Assembly: GCF_048771995.1 (NCBI RefSeq)
Contig: NC_133033.1
Span: forward strand, 3,224,501-3,288,500
Source of the DNA: Taeniopygia guttata
Taxonomy: Eukaryota; Chordata; Aves; Passeriformes; Estrildidae
DNA length: 64,000 nt
Direction of reading: 5' to 3'
Part shown: in pieces, positions 45,120-55,855 of the stretch
Position numbering within the stretch: the stretch's first letter is position 1
How the letters are laid out: each line of letters begins with the position of its first letter
The notes under the pieces: generated by a model
Databases searched by the model: none
The model's input: only the letters and a program-made list of their open reading frames with translations
What the model was told of the DNA's origin: nothing
Position numbers and translations under genes: made by a program

Positions 45120-45332
45120 GAGTCCTTAAAAATGTAACGCAAATTACCCTTAAAATACAATGTAATAGAAGATAATCCTTAACAACTACTAGAAATGCTC
45201 GTTTTAAATGTTACATTAGAAATCCTTAACATAGAATATAAAGAATCAAACTTTAAAAGTTAATAGAAATAATCCTTAGAAATACAGTATGAACAATTCT
45301 TATAAAATATAATGTATCATGATTCTTAAAGT
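45120..45332. repeat. Degenerate 25-bp AT-rich tandem repeat (about 9 units)
   Basis: A CTTAAAAT-type core recurs with TTA steps at 45126, 45150, 45179, 45204, 45226, 45253, 45276, 45300 and 45326, a mean spacing of 25 bp. Units share an approximate pattern AATCCTTAAAATA then ATGTA or AGAAAT. It fills the space between the CpG-rich patch and the penultimate FGGY exon. Confidence 0.65.
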
Positions 45333-45448
45333 ATCTGTATGCGAAACATTACTGCAGTCGAGCAGGGCTGCAAAAAGATACACCCCAACCTCATCTCCAG
45401 ACCCCAGCTTTATCTGCCTTGAACTCTCCCAGTGGAACACACCATTAC

Positions 45449-45510
45449 CTTTTATGCTCGTGGTTGGGCTGCACGACTCTCCCAATTTTCCCCATTTTCG
45501 CCATGGCCTC
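45449..45510 (-). CDS. FGGY: FGGY penultimate coding exon
   Basis: 62 nt, acceptor TCCTAG, donor GTAATG. Encodes EAMAKMGKIGRVVQPNHEHK plus two bases of Arg. EAMAKM.K.G.VV.P is the FGGY signature just before the C-terminal YDKKY exon. Phase 0 at its 5' side. The 1588-bp intron to the last exon is almost entirely repetitive. Confidence 0.93.
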
Positions 45511-48500
45511 CTAGGAAAAGACAAACACCAACTGGAAAAGCCTGTTTTGATTTAAAATACTTTTTGACAAGAACAAGATGTTTCAAAACCAATCGGAACA
45601 TTAATGATGTATTTTGTTTCGGCTGAACAGGCCAGATGGCAGCAAATATGTTCAATCCCATTATAAAGTAGTCAAGAGAACAAAGCTCTGCAGATCCTAA
45701 GTAACCAAAGTCTGTTCCTCTCTCTCACTGGGAGTCCCAGGCAGAACAGAGTTATCTTTTATTATTTACTCTAACCAAAGGAAATGTTAAACACTGCGTC
45801 CCCAGAGGGGAGGGTTCTCAAATAAAATGATACTGTACTTGAGATCCTGTAATCACATTCTGAAAGTATCAGTTCCCTGCAGCAAGGGAGGACTCGAGAG
45901 TGCTCCACAAGCTGAAGGTAACCTGGGAAGGTCTGTTCTGCAGCTCACAGCTGCCCTCACATTCCAGCACAAAGATGCAAGAGGCAAACTCTGATCCTGC
46001 TCTGCTTTTGACCAAAATTAAGCCAGAGCTCACAGAATCCCCTACAAAAGGAGTCTCTGGGACAGCCATGTGCGAAAGGGAGAGGGATGAGTAATTTGGT
46101 TCCTTTCCTGATCTCTGTGAGATTCTGATTTTCCATGGATTCTCTCAGGCAATCCCACTGGAATGAGAATCACCAAAGTTAAGAGGCCTGAGCTCTCAGG
46201 ATACAGTGGAGGCAGCAGACATACAGTGATTTCACAAGGAGAATCAATGCAACAGCTTTTAGGTGGGAGAATGTTAAAAACATTAAAGGTCAGGACTCAA
46301 GAGTCTGTGTGTGACTAAATCAGGGTTCAGAGTTTCTAAGTAGGACCCTGAACCTGTTTTAATGCCTAAGAATGAGGATGACCCTGCAGAACCCTTTGCT
46401 GCTGCTAGAACCTTCCAACTGGCGGCTACAGCTGGATTTTTAAAAGGTTGAATGATTTTACAGGCTGGAATACCTGCTCTAGTGAAATCTGTGCTTTCCA
46501 CTAATCCAGCACTTGACAGCAGAGGATCTCACAGAGCTTCACAACGTGGAAGAGCAATGTCAGTGTAGTGTCAGCGGCCCAGGGCAGGCTCTACCAAAGG
46601 CGAAAGCATTGCCAGGTGTGCAGTCAGGACTCCACTCTGTTAAGGGTGCTGATACAGCAGCAGGGAATATTTCTGTTCTCTCATATGCTCGTTCTCCTTC
46701 ATACGTGCAGAGGTTGATTGTGCTTCGATTCCCCAAGAAACACCCTTGAAATAACACTTGCAGAGAGATAGTGTGTTCTTTTCCTGGGACATGTGAGCCT
46801 GCTGGCACTGAGATTCTGCACAGCAGCCAGATTAAAATACTGCCATGGAAAGGCTGATATCCTTCCCAGGAGAGAAATGGGCATTTTATTCCCTGTCCTT
46901 TAACAGGTGACACTGACAATGCTCAAGCATTGTCCCTGTTTACAATAGTCAGTCCCTTACACTGCCAGCTGGATTTACAGACTATCCAAAAAATGAATGA
47001 ACACTCAGGGAATAAAAAGCAAAAAAAAACCGACTCAAAGTAAAAGCCAATTCTCTCTGGTACAACGACTACTGCTTTTCCATTGTGCCTTAGGGAAAAC
47101 AAAGCCCCCTGAAACATTTTCTCACTACTGGAAGAGTCACCTTCCTTTCTGCTCCCTGCTTTACACCTCCTTTTGAACTGCCCTGGAGACACTGCATGAA
47201 AAAAAACCCATAACATCTGAAGTGTCTAAACAGGCAAATCCATTTTTTATCACAGGTGCAACAAAAATGAAAAGGAGGGCCAGGCTTTGCATTTCCCTGT
47301 GTGTGCACACTCAGGACCAGGACACAGCACCATTCCCAGGCTATGTTCTGCCTCTGACAGGGGTGCTCCATGCACTCGTGTTCTGCTTTACTCTCACAGC
47401 TTCCAGAAAATGTTGCTTCTCTTCTGTTGGACCCCCATCATCCACCCTCACCATCTTCCTGAGGAGGAAGACTTCCAAGTTTATCAGTTTCTCAGTTTAT
47501 CAGCTAAAACACTTTGGTGTTTTTAAATCTACTGAAAATACACAGACCTTTTGAGAATCCACAGCATTAAAATCTCACAGCAACTACCATGGTTCTGTGG
47601 AATAACATGGCAAAAAAATACACAGCCAGCAATTTTCAACAACTCACCCATTCTGTGTTGCTCAAAATATCCTAAATTAATTCCCTCTCTCAATTCACAT
47701 TTTAGTTGTGTGTTTTTCTGTGTTTTAAAGTCAGTTTGGTCATTGTTAGCTTGAACAAAAAACTTTACTCCCAGAGGAGAGTCTTTTCAACAATTTTCTG
47801 GGGACAAAGAGGAACAGAACATTGAAAATATGAATTTATAATGAAATGGGAAACAAAGGAACATTAGAATTGCATTACTGAATCGGATCAACCTTGTGCA
47901 CTGCTCTGTCTCCAACAAAGCCTTAAATATAGCAAAGTGATAATACTGCCGTTCAGAAATAGTTTGTTTGAGGGTTGACATCCAAATCCATAACTCCAGT
48001 CACCAAGGATTTCACAATCTTAATTTGAATGACGCTCTATCTTCTTTGTTTGCCAGTCTAGACAGTACAATGAATACAGTGATTTAAAACACAATGAATT
48101 CTCTCTTAAAACAAAATATTTTGTAAAATTGCTTTTTAATCATTTCTTTTCTCCCTTTCCATAAAGGCTATGCTATAAATAAACCCTGAAAGTTCGCATT
48201 TGATCATCATTTCTAAAGGCTGGGCAAGAGGCAAGTGAAGGGTTTACACAGGAAAAAAAGAGAGGCACTGTGGAGCAGAAATAAAGGGATGCATTCATGA
48301 TTTCTAACCTTTTGTTGGAGTGTCAACGCTGAGACAGATACAAGCCAGTAAACACTCTGCTCTCCATGGAGAGAACCCAGCCCAGCAGGGTTATCCCTGC
48401 CTGGGAAGGGACAGGGAACCAAACTCCCCAAGATCTCAGGACAAGGTGCAATTTTGCTGCTGGGAAGGTCAGTAGCCACTCAAATCCACTCTCCAGCATC

Positions 48501-48907
48501 ATCTGGGGCTGGGGATCCAACACTTACCAGCTGAGGAATGCAGGGCAGCTCCATTAGGCAGTGGATTTCCAAGGGAAACCCTACTGGAAACCCAGGGAAA
48601 ATCCTATCTCCTAGGGAAGCCCAACTTTGACACAGTATCTTAAAGCTGTGAAATTTCAACTGTTTTCCCTTCAATAATGGGAAGGAAAATGTTTCTTTTA
48701 ACCCTGTGTGGGAGGAGGCACCAGAAGACACCCATCAGCCTGGCTCAGGAGCCACAGGAGGTGCACACTTCAGGCTGAGAGACACATCTTCTCTGACTCC
48801 CTGCCCTTGGGATCCTCCAAGAGCTGCCTCACAAAACCCAGCACGTCCCACAGGAGGAGACCACATCCCTGGGCACTGCACAGGGAGGCCAGTGAAGCCC
48901 ACTTGTG

Positions 48908-48970
48908 GAGAGAATCACAGAATCAACTAGGCTGGAAGAGACCTTGGAGATCATCAAGCCCAAACTAGAA
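48908..48970 (-). mobile_element. CR1 LINE 3'-end fragment
   Basis: AGAATCACAGAATCAACTAG then GCTGGAAGAGACCTTGGAGA then TCATCAAGCCCAA is the reverse complement of the CR1 3' tail. Confidence 0.85.
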
Positions 48971-51788
48971 TAGTCCCCAAGTCTGATTTTGAGCTGTGAC
49001 TCAAGGAATGATGAGGCTGAATACTACTGAAAATTGATGGGATATGAGCCTTAAAGTAAACAGCAGATGAGAAATCAGATTTAGGGACACCAGTCTTAGT
49101 TTAGAAAGTCAAGTAACAAAATCTCAGTTGGACTTTTTCTTTATTTTGAGACTTTAAAAATTGTACCCAAAGTTAAACAGTAAGGCATCTGAGTACAAAT
49201 GCATCTTCCCAGCTGTGTTCTCACCACTCAGTCATTTTGGTAATCACAAGAAATACTTGGACTTTAACCTAAGGTAATTATTAACAACGAAACAACCACA
49301 GATTATTTCAAGTTCTCCTGTACCATTTCAGTGGCTGAAAGCACATGGCTGCACAAAGCACCAAAGTGGGGGATCTGATGCTCACACTCAGGCCAGTCTC
49401 ACCTCTCCAGTGTTTCTGTGTTCAATTTTCCTGTCACAGATCCAGCAGTAGGAGGAAAAAAAAAGTAAAAGTTGCCCCATTCACAACAGGCTGATTTCAG
49501 GATTCAGCAGGTGTTAACCTTCAAACTATCAGAGTGACTTCCCTTACACTTCTAGTCCTCACAACAAAACAAATAATGTTCTATGTAATAATTTTCAATT
49601 ATTCTGCAGCAGTGAAGAACCTCTCTCTCACTCATCTCTATTCCACACACAAACTCAGCTAACAGATGTCTTTAGCATAATTTTAAGAAGTTCAGTGACA
49701 GATATATTTGGATTTGAGGGGCATAAATAGATTTCTTGAAATGCTGATGTTGAAGAAATACTTTTAAACTTCTCTAAGAATTTTAAGCAAAGCTGCTATT
49801 TCCTTCTAGGCTTTTATTTAGGGATTGCTTGTTCCACAGCTTGGAGATGCAAAATTAATCTTATCTGTGTTTACAGGAGTTACATGAGTGTATTTCTGCA
49901 GAACATTATTTTTAGTGGGATATGACTGCATGAAGAAAGCATGTGATGGACCATATACAATATTTTTATAGTGTTTTTTTCCCCCCCACCCTTAAATTTG
50001 AGTTATAGGGGCAAATCTTGGCAGCATGCACAAAGCCCAGAATCTGTAACTCAATTCTCTGTGGGTTTCTAGATGGAGCGAGCCAAGTTTTAAAACACAT
50101 TATGAATAAATATAAGAGCTGAGCAAAAAATTCACACCTAAGACCAAAGTGTGAAAATTTGGCTTTGATTCATTTAGTGAAAAGGTGGAAAATTTCACAC
50201 AAGTTTGTGTTTTCCTTTTGCTCTGATCCAACATAGATTTCTGTGTGTGTATCAAACCTCAGAGAAAGAGAAAGAGGAAGAGTTTTGTCTGTCTGCGCAC
50301 ATGAGAGACAGAGGAGGAGGGAGAAGAGGATGGAAGGATGGAGGGCTGGCAAGCAGGACACCAGCTCAGGACTTGAGTCTCTCTTCCAGGAAAAGGCACT
50401 GGCCTTTGGAATCTCTCTGTCCATATGTTCAGGAACAGCACTGGCCCTTCTTACAGGAATATTTTATACATTTGTTTGTTACACTGAGGCAGCTCAAAAG
50501 AAGCCCAACATTATTCTACCCTTCCATCCAACCTGAGTTGACAGAGGCCAACTGGATGGATCCTGAGCACTGAGTCAAGGTGCATTTCTGGTTCCAGCAC
50601 TGAATCAGATTCCAGAAAGTTTCAAGAGACTTCTGGAATTATCTGGGACATGTAATTTATTCTCTCTGCAGTGGGCTGTGCCATTTCCCCAGTCTGGTTT
50701 GGCTGAGGCAGAGTTTGTACACTCGAGGTGTGTCTCTAGTTCTGCTCCCAGACCTCCTGCACCTTCCACATCCCACTGAAGGATGGATCACCCAACCTGT
50801 CCTGCAGCACCAGAGAAGATTTTCACTCCTTAGTACCAGAACAAATAGAAAAGAGCTCTCACAGCAGCAGAGACAAGCACAGGTAAGGCCACAGGATCAC
50901 TTCTGCCTCCAGAGCACTGACTTTGCTTCTCCCTCAGTGTCTCCACAGTACCAGCCAGGCTGTGGTCACCCAGTTTGGTGTCCCAGAGCCCAGCCAGGCT
51001 GGCCAGCCACAGCCACAGCCCTAAGAGGAGCAGCAGTGGCAGGGCAGCTGCTGGAAGGGTGCCTTGCCATGCCAGCCATGATATTAATTACTTATTCCAC
51101 AGCCCAAATTTAGAATGGGACGAGGGTCAGCTCTGATTGCCACATCATCTATCAGCTGGAAACTATGTTTGGGTCTAAGCTCCAGCCACTCTGCTACTAA
51201 ATATAGGTTGGTTAGTTGTTGATTTGAGTCTGCACTCCCCCAGGTTGCCTCTGACTAGCAAATAATTAAGCAGTTTGCTTTGTGAGGGCTCTGCTGCTGG
51301 CACCTCTTCCTGCCCAAAACTGCTTGGACACAAACCTGAGAGCTTAGCAGGGGTTTCAGCTTCCCTGGGCAATGGGAAAAGCCCAAGTGCTCAGCTCCTG
51401 TTTCAGCTTCAGACTGCTGGCACTGGGTGCCATGAATCAAGTTTGTGGGCACCACCCAAGCAGCGTGGGGCAGGGTTTAGCTGCTCTTCCCCTGACACGA
51501 GCCTGTGCAGCTTCTCCATGAAGGGACTGTTCCCTTCAGTGGCTGTTTGTGAAGGTCCCAGCCCATGCCATGGTGCTGATGCCACAGCAGGAATGGGCTC
51601 CTAACTCCAGCACCAACTGGCACTGGCAGCACATCTCCCTCATCCCCTTCTGAGGTGGAATAAATTTAACCATGCACAGCATCGCTGTTAAAATAGACTA
51701 AGAAGGTCTGTGCATTAAAACCACATGCAAATATATTGATTTAATACAGTTTTTAGGCTTGGAAGTGTTATGCTGACATAGGCAGCTG

Positions 51789-51983
51789 TGTTTAACAGGG
51801 CACAAGCTCAACTAGGAGTCAGGAGAGCAAATTCCTCCACCAGCTCCTGATGCTGGGCACTGCCCAATCCACCCTCTCCCTACTCATCCTTCCTGGGGAT
51901 GGAGCAAACTAATCCAGGGAACAACTCTGCATAACCTGCAACATATTGCTTTGCTTCTCTGGCCCACTCCTCACCCTTTGCTT
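51789..51983 (+). repeat. Duplicated segment, copy A
   Basis: 195 bp that recur at 53393-53581. The two copies differ by three substitutions and one 6-bp indel (copy A carries the extra ATGCTG-type block near 51850). Copy A has no TTTCC repeats at its borders and continues into unique sequence, suggesting it is the source. Confidence 0.95.
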
Positions 51984-52109
51984 GCAGCATCTGTCCCAAT
52001 GCTTCTACCCTCAATTTCAGGTGGTAAAGCCTTTGGGGCAGTCAGGGCAGCTGTGTGATTCCACATGGACATAGACACCAAGAACTGAGCTGGACACAAA
52101 GCAATCCCT

Positions 52110-52252
52110 CCCTGTGAGGGTGGGCAGGCCCAGGTGGGTGTCCAGAGAAGCTGTGGCTGCCCCTGGATCCCTGGCATGCCCAAGGCCAGGTGGAACAGGG
52201 CTTGGAGCAACAGTGGGAAGTGTCCCTGCCCAAACCATTCCACAATTCTGAT
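52110..52252 (+). mobile_element. CR1 LINE 3' fragment
   Basis: GAGGGTGGGCAGGCCCAGGT, GTCCAGAGAAGCTGTGGCTG, CCCCTGGATCCCTGGCATGC, GGGCTTGGAGCAAC and AAGTGTCCCTGCCCA follow the CR1 3' region in order. Confidence 0.88.
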
Positions 52253-52862
52253 TTAGACCAGGGAGGGTAAAACAGAGACACTGAAGACCCAGCCCAGGGG
52301 ATCCTGACACTCAGCTGGGCACTCCACTCAATATTCAGCTGAACTGCACCACTTCCTCCAAGGTGCAAAATTCAGATTTATTTGGCTAATTTCTTTCAAC
52401 ATCCATAATGAACATTCAGCTTTCCTCACATTTAGTCACCAAGTTCAGACTTTTATTTGCCATCTGGCAACAGACTGGGCTTTACTGGGGGGAGGGGATA
52501 GGAAAGGGGCTTTTTTCCCCCCTTTTTTTTTGCATCTGTATTTGCTTTATGAGCTATGGCTAAGGCATCATTTACACATGGGGAACTGGATCAGGTTCTC
52601 ACAATTCATTCCATATGTTCACTTATGCTGTCAAAACATTTTTTCGATCTAATTAATCCGCACACGTCTCTCTGTTCATTTCCCCACTTTGGGCAGTTTC
52701 AGCATTTTTGGGGTACCTAGTGGGGATTGTCATAAAACCAACTTCTGCCTATACTCTGCTTTAGGGTTACTCCATCAAGAAAACAAAACTATTTGCAATA
52801 TTTCACTCTTCTTAATCTATTTATTCTTTCCCTCTTTCCAGCACTGGCTGAGGAGAGTTGAT

Positions 52863-53392
52863 TTTCCTTTCCTTTCCTTTCCTTTCCTTTCCTTTCCTTT
52901 CCTTTCCTTTCCTTTCCTTTCCTTTCCTTTCCTTTCCTTTCCTTTCCTTTCCTTTCCTTTCCTTTCCTTTCCTTTCCTTTCCTTTCCTTTCCTTTCCTTT
53001 CCTTTCCTTTCCTTTCCTTTCCTTTCCTTTCCTTTCCTTTCCTTTCCTTTCCTTTCCTTTCCTTTCCTTTCCTTTCCTTTCCTTTCCTTTCCTTTCCTTT
53101 CCTTTCCTTTCCTTTCCTTTCCTTTCCTTTCCTTTCCTTTCCTTTCCTTTCCTTTCCTTTCCTTTCCTTTCCTTTCCTTTCCTTTCCTTTCCTTTCCTTT
53201 CCTTTCCTTTCCTTTCCTTTCCTTTCCTTTCCTTTCCTTTCCTTTCCTTTCCTTTCCTTTCCTTTCCTTTCCTTTCCTTTCCTTTCCTTTCCTTTCCTTT
53301 CCTTTCCTTTCCTTTCCTTTCCTTTCCTTTCCTTTCCTTTCCTTTCCTTTCCTTTCCTTTCCTTTCCTTTCCTTTCCTTTCCTTTCCTTTCC
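52863..53392 (+). repeat. (TTTCC)106 pentanucleotide microsatellite
   Basis: 530 bp of uninterrupted TTTCC units (AAAGG class), exactly 106 copies with no visible interruption. The minus strand, the sense strand of FGGY, is pure GGAAA. Open frames of 200 or more residues across it are translation of the repeat in several frames. A homopurine-homopyrimidine mirror repeat of this kind can form triplex DNA. Confidence 0.99.
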
Positions 53393-53581
53393 TGTTTAAC
53401 AGGGCACAAGCTCAACTAGGAGTCTGGAGAGCAAATTCCTCCACCAGCTCCTGGGCACTGCCCAATCCACCCTCTCCCTACTCATCCTTCCTGGGGATGG
53501 AGCAAACTAATCCAGGGAACAGCTCTGCATAACCTGCAACACATTGCTTTGCTTCTCTGGCCCACTCCTCACCCTTTGCTT
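53393..53581 (+). repeat. Duplicated segment, copy B, inside the TTTCC array
   Basis: 189 bp nearly identical to 51789-51983. It starts directly after the last TTTCC unit and is followed at 53580-53594 by three more TTTCC units, so it interrupts the array. Direction is the same as copy A. Confidence 0.95.
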
Positions 53582-54235
53582 TCCTTTCCTTTCCCCCTCA
53601 CCTTTCAAATATATTCTTTATCATACTCCAGTGTCTACCTCAGGTTAATGAGGAAAGTCCCTACTGTGAGTTTTGATTTGGGATATTTTTTAACTGGTTA
53701 ATCTGATGTGTGGTTTACTATTAGAAGAAAAAAAAAAAAAAACAACTCAGAAATATGCTTACAGTTTACCCAATCTGGACTGCATTTGGGAAATTACTCT
53801 GGACAGGGGCTCATAAAAAACAAGAGACCTTTAGAAAAAGTCTTTCACTACTGTAAGCCAGTAGAGGGTTGAGATGTTCAAACAGAGAGTAAAACTTCAT
53901 CAAAATACAGAGAGAGCCTTTTAGTAACCTTACAGATATCCCATGTCCAACAAAAAATAAAATAACACTTAAGAGATACAGAGATATCCAATGAGTGGCG
54001 AACAAGAAAATAAATCCCCGAAGAAATGAGAAATCTGTTGGGAGTTTAGCCTGGACTGCACAGCACAGAAAAGGCAGCTGTCCATGGCACAAGGCATTTG
54101 GTTTCCTTGCCATAATTGTTACAGACAAGAGGTCAGCCACCTTTTCCAGCACACTGCTCCAGAAAGTATTTTTCTTTCCCAAATTAAAGGCTAGCAGTGA
54201 CTGAACTGAGTGAAGCTGAAGCAAAGCACACTCAT

Positions 54236-54308
54236 CATTGCAGGGGGGTGGACTAGGTGACCTTTAAAGGTCTCTTCCAACCCAAACTGTTCTATGATTC
54301 TGTGATCA
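54236..54308 (+). mobile_element. CR1 LINE 3'-end fragment
   Basis: GCAGGGGGGTGGACTAGGTG, ACCTTTAAAGGTCTCTTCCA, ACCCAAACTGTTCTATGATT then CTGTGA is a well preserved CR1 3' terminus including the ATTCT-type end repeats. Confidence 0.92.
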
Positions 54309-55708
54309 GCTGATGATACTGTCCTGTTTTGTTTAAAACTGAGCATCCTTTCTTCTCCAGGATCTGAAAATCAGCCCACTAGCACTGTCCTCCAAGAGTG
54401 CTCTTTCTAAAAAAAAAAAAAAGCACTTTAAATGCTGGATACATATTGCTAAACAATTTTATTTTGGGAATGATTCCTTAAAAAGCAGAGAAGCCTGGTC
54501 TGAGGATGGGATGGCCAGTTAGTTGCCAAATGTGCTCTAATAGCATCTCCCTCTAATAAAGGGAGAGGCTCAACCTGAGCTGTGGAATTCCCATGGACAC
54601 ACAATTGAGAGAGTTTCATAGGAAACTGCCAAAGTCACATCACAATAGGTGTTCTGCTCCCCTTGCTCCTAAAAACTTTGGCTTGTATATCTTTTGGAGA
54701 CCTCTGGGAAAAGGCAAATACAGTTCCCTTTAGCACTAAAACTTCTCTGTCAGCAGAATCTCTTAATGTGCACAATGTCTGTATACTGCAATCACATTTA
54801 TTGCACAGAAAACCTGTAGGCACCGACTGTGAACAAATTAATTTGGACTAAACTATTCTTATTGGCAAATGTCAGGTTATTCTCATCACCACCCTGGCTG
54901 ATGTTTTTCTATACAAAACCAAACCAAAGAACTATTTATTCACACCTGCCCCAGAGCCAGAAAGAGCCTTTGATTCAAGTAATATTCAATAATTTTTGTT
55001 ACTGAGCAAATCTAAACCTGTTGCCCAGCACCACCAGCAGGAGTTTTAAAGGTATCTGAGGCATATTTTCCCTTAGCAGATGTTCTAAAAAAGCATTTGT
55101 ATTCATTTGGCAAATAGAAAAGAGCACATTTTATAATTGCCCGTGCCCAAAACAAAGGCTGGTTCTGTTTGCAAGCACCCCAGTTGGAATTAGAAGTGCA
55201 TTTGCTGTGGGAGTGAGGCACCAGTGGCACCAGAGCTGGGCTGGTCACAGCCTGAGATCCAACACAGCACCATCCTGAAAGCTGAGATCCCATAGAGAAG
55301 AGCACCCAGGACAGTCTCCACCTTCCCAAGTTTTGGCCATATGGGAAGCCTGAGGTTTATAAGCTCTGGGATTTATAAGAGCTGGTTTATAAGCTCTCCT
55401 TTTTATCTGCAGGAAAGGCAAACAACACCAAATCCTTCCAAGGGATGTTCTCACCTTACAACACCCACCCAGTCACCATTCCAACTTTTACTTTGCTATC
55501 TCATCCTATTGTCCCAGCTTTTTAAGAAGCCCCCAGTGAGCTGCACCTTGTGGCTCCTGCTTCCAAGCAAGCCTTGCCCCTTCAGCCACTTAAATGAGAA
55601 ATTCCTAACCCACTGCTCCTCAAGTGCTTATGGGGAAAAGCTCTTCCCAGCACACCTCCCATGACTGCAGTCACTGGATTCATTGGCTCCTGAATTTTAA
55701 GCCATACA

Positions 55709-55855
55709 GGCCCTGAGATCAACTCAGCTGGTCAGAACATGGTGCTGACAATGCCAAGGGTGTGAATTTGATCCCCATTTGGGGGCCCTTCACTTAAGAG
55801 ATAGACTAGATCATCCCTGTGGGTCCTTCCAACTCAGAATATTCTGTGATCCTGC
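55709..55855 (+). mobile_element. tRNA-Ile-derived SINE with CR1-like tail (TguSINE1-like)
   Basis: The head resembles tRNA-Ile: CTCAGCTGGTCAGAACATGG, TGCTGACAATGCCAAGGGTG, then TGAATTTGATCCCC as a decayed B box. It passes directly into a CR1 3' tail: AGACTAGATCATCCCTGTGG, GTCCTTCCAACTCAGAATAT, TCTGTGAT. This composition is that of the passerine TguSINE1 family, so it is the strongest taxonomic clue in the window. Several A-box and B-box changes show that it is not a functional tRNA gene. Confidence 0.85.

Noticed and set aside
44311-45137. Plus-strand open frames of 245-272 residues with P/S/L repeats
   Set aside because: They are translations of the CR1 tail and the 31-bp minisatellite in several frames; a real gene would not be open in three frames.
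52689-53532. Open frames of 208-236 residues across the TTTCC array
   Set aside because: A pentanucleotide array has no stops in several frames on both strands; the peptides are FLSFP or KERKG repeats.
55709-55785. tRNA-Ile gene
   Set aside because: The A and B boxes are decayed and the sequence continues into a CR1 tail, so it is a SINE.
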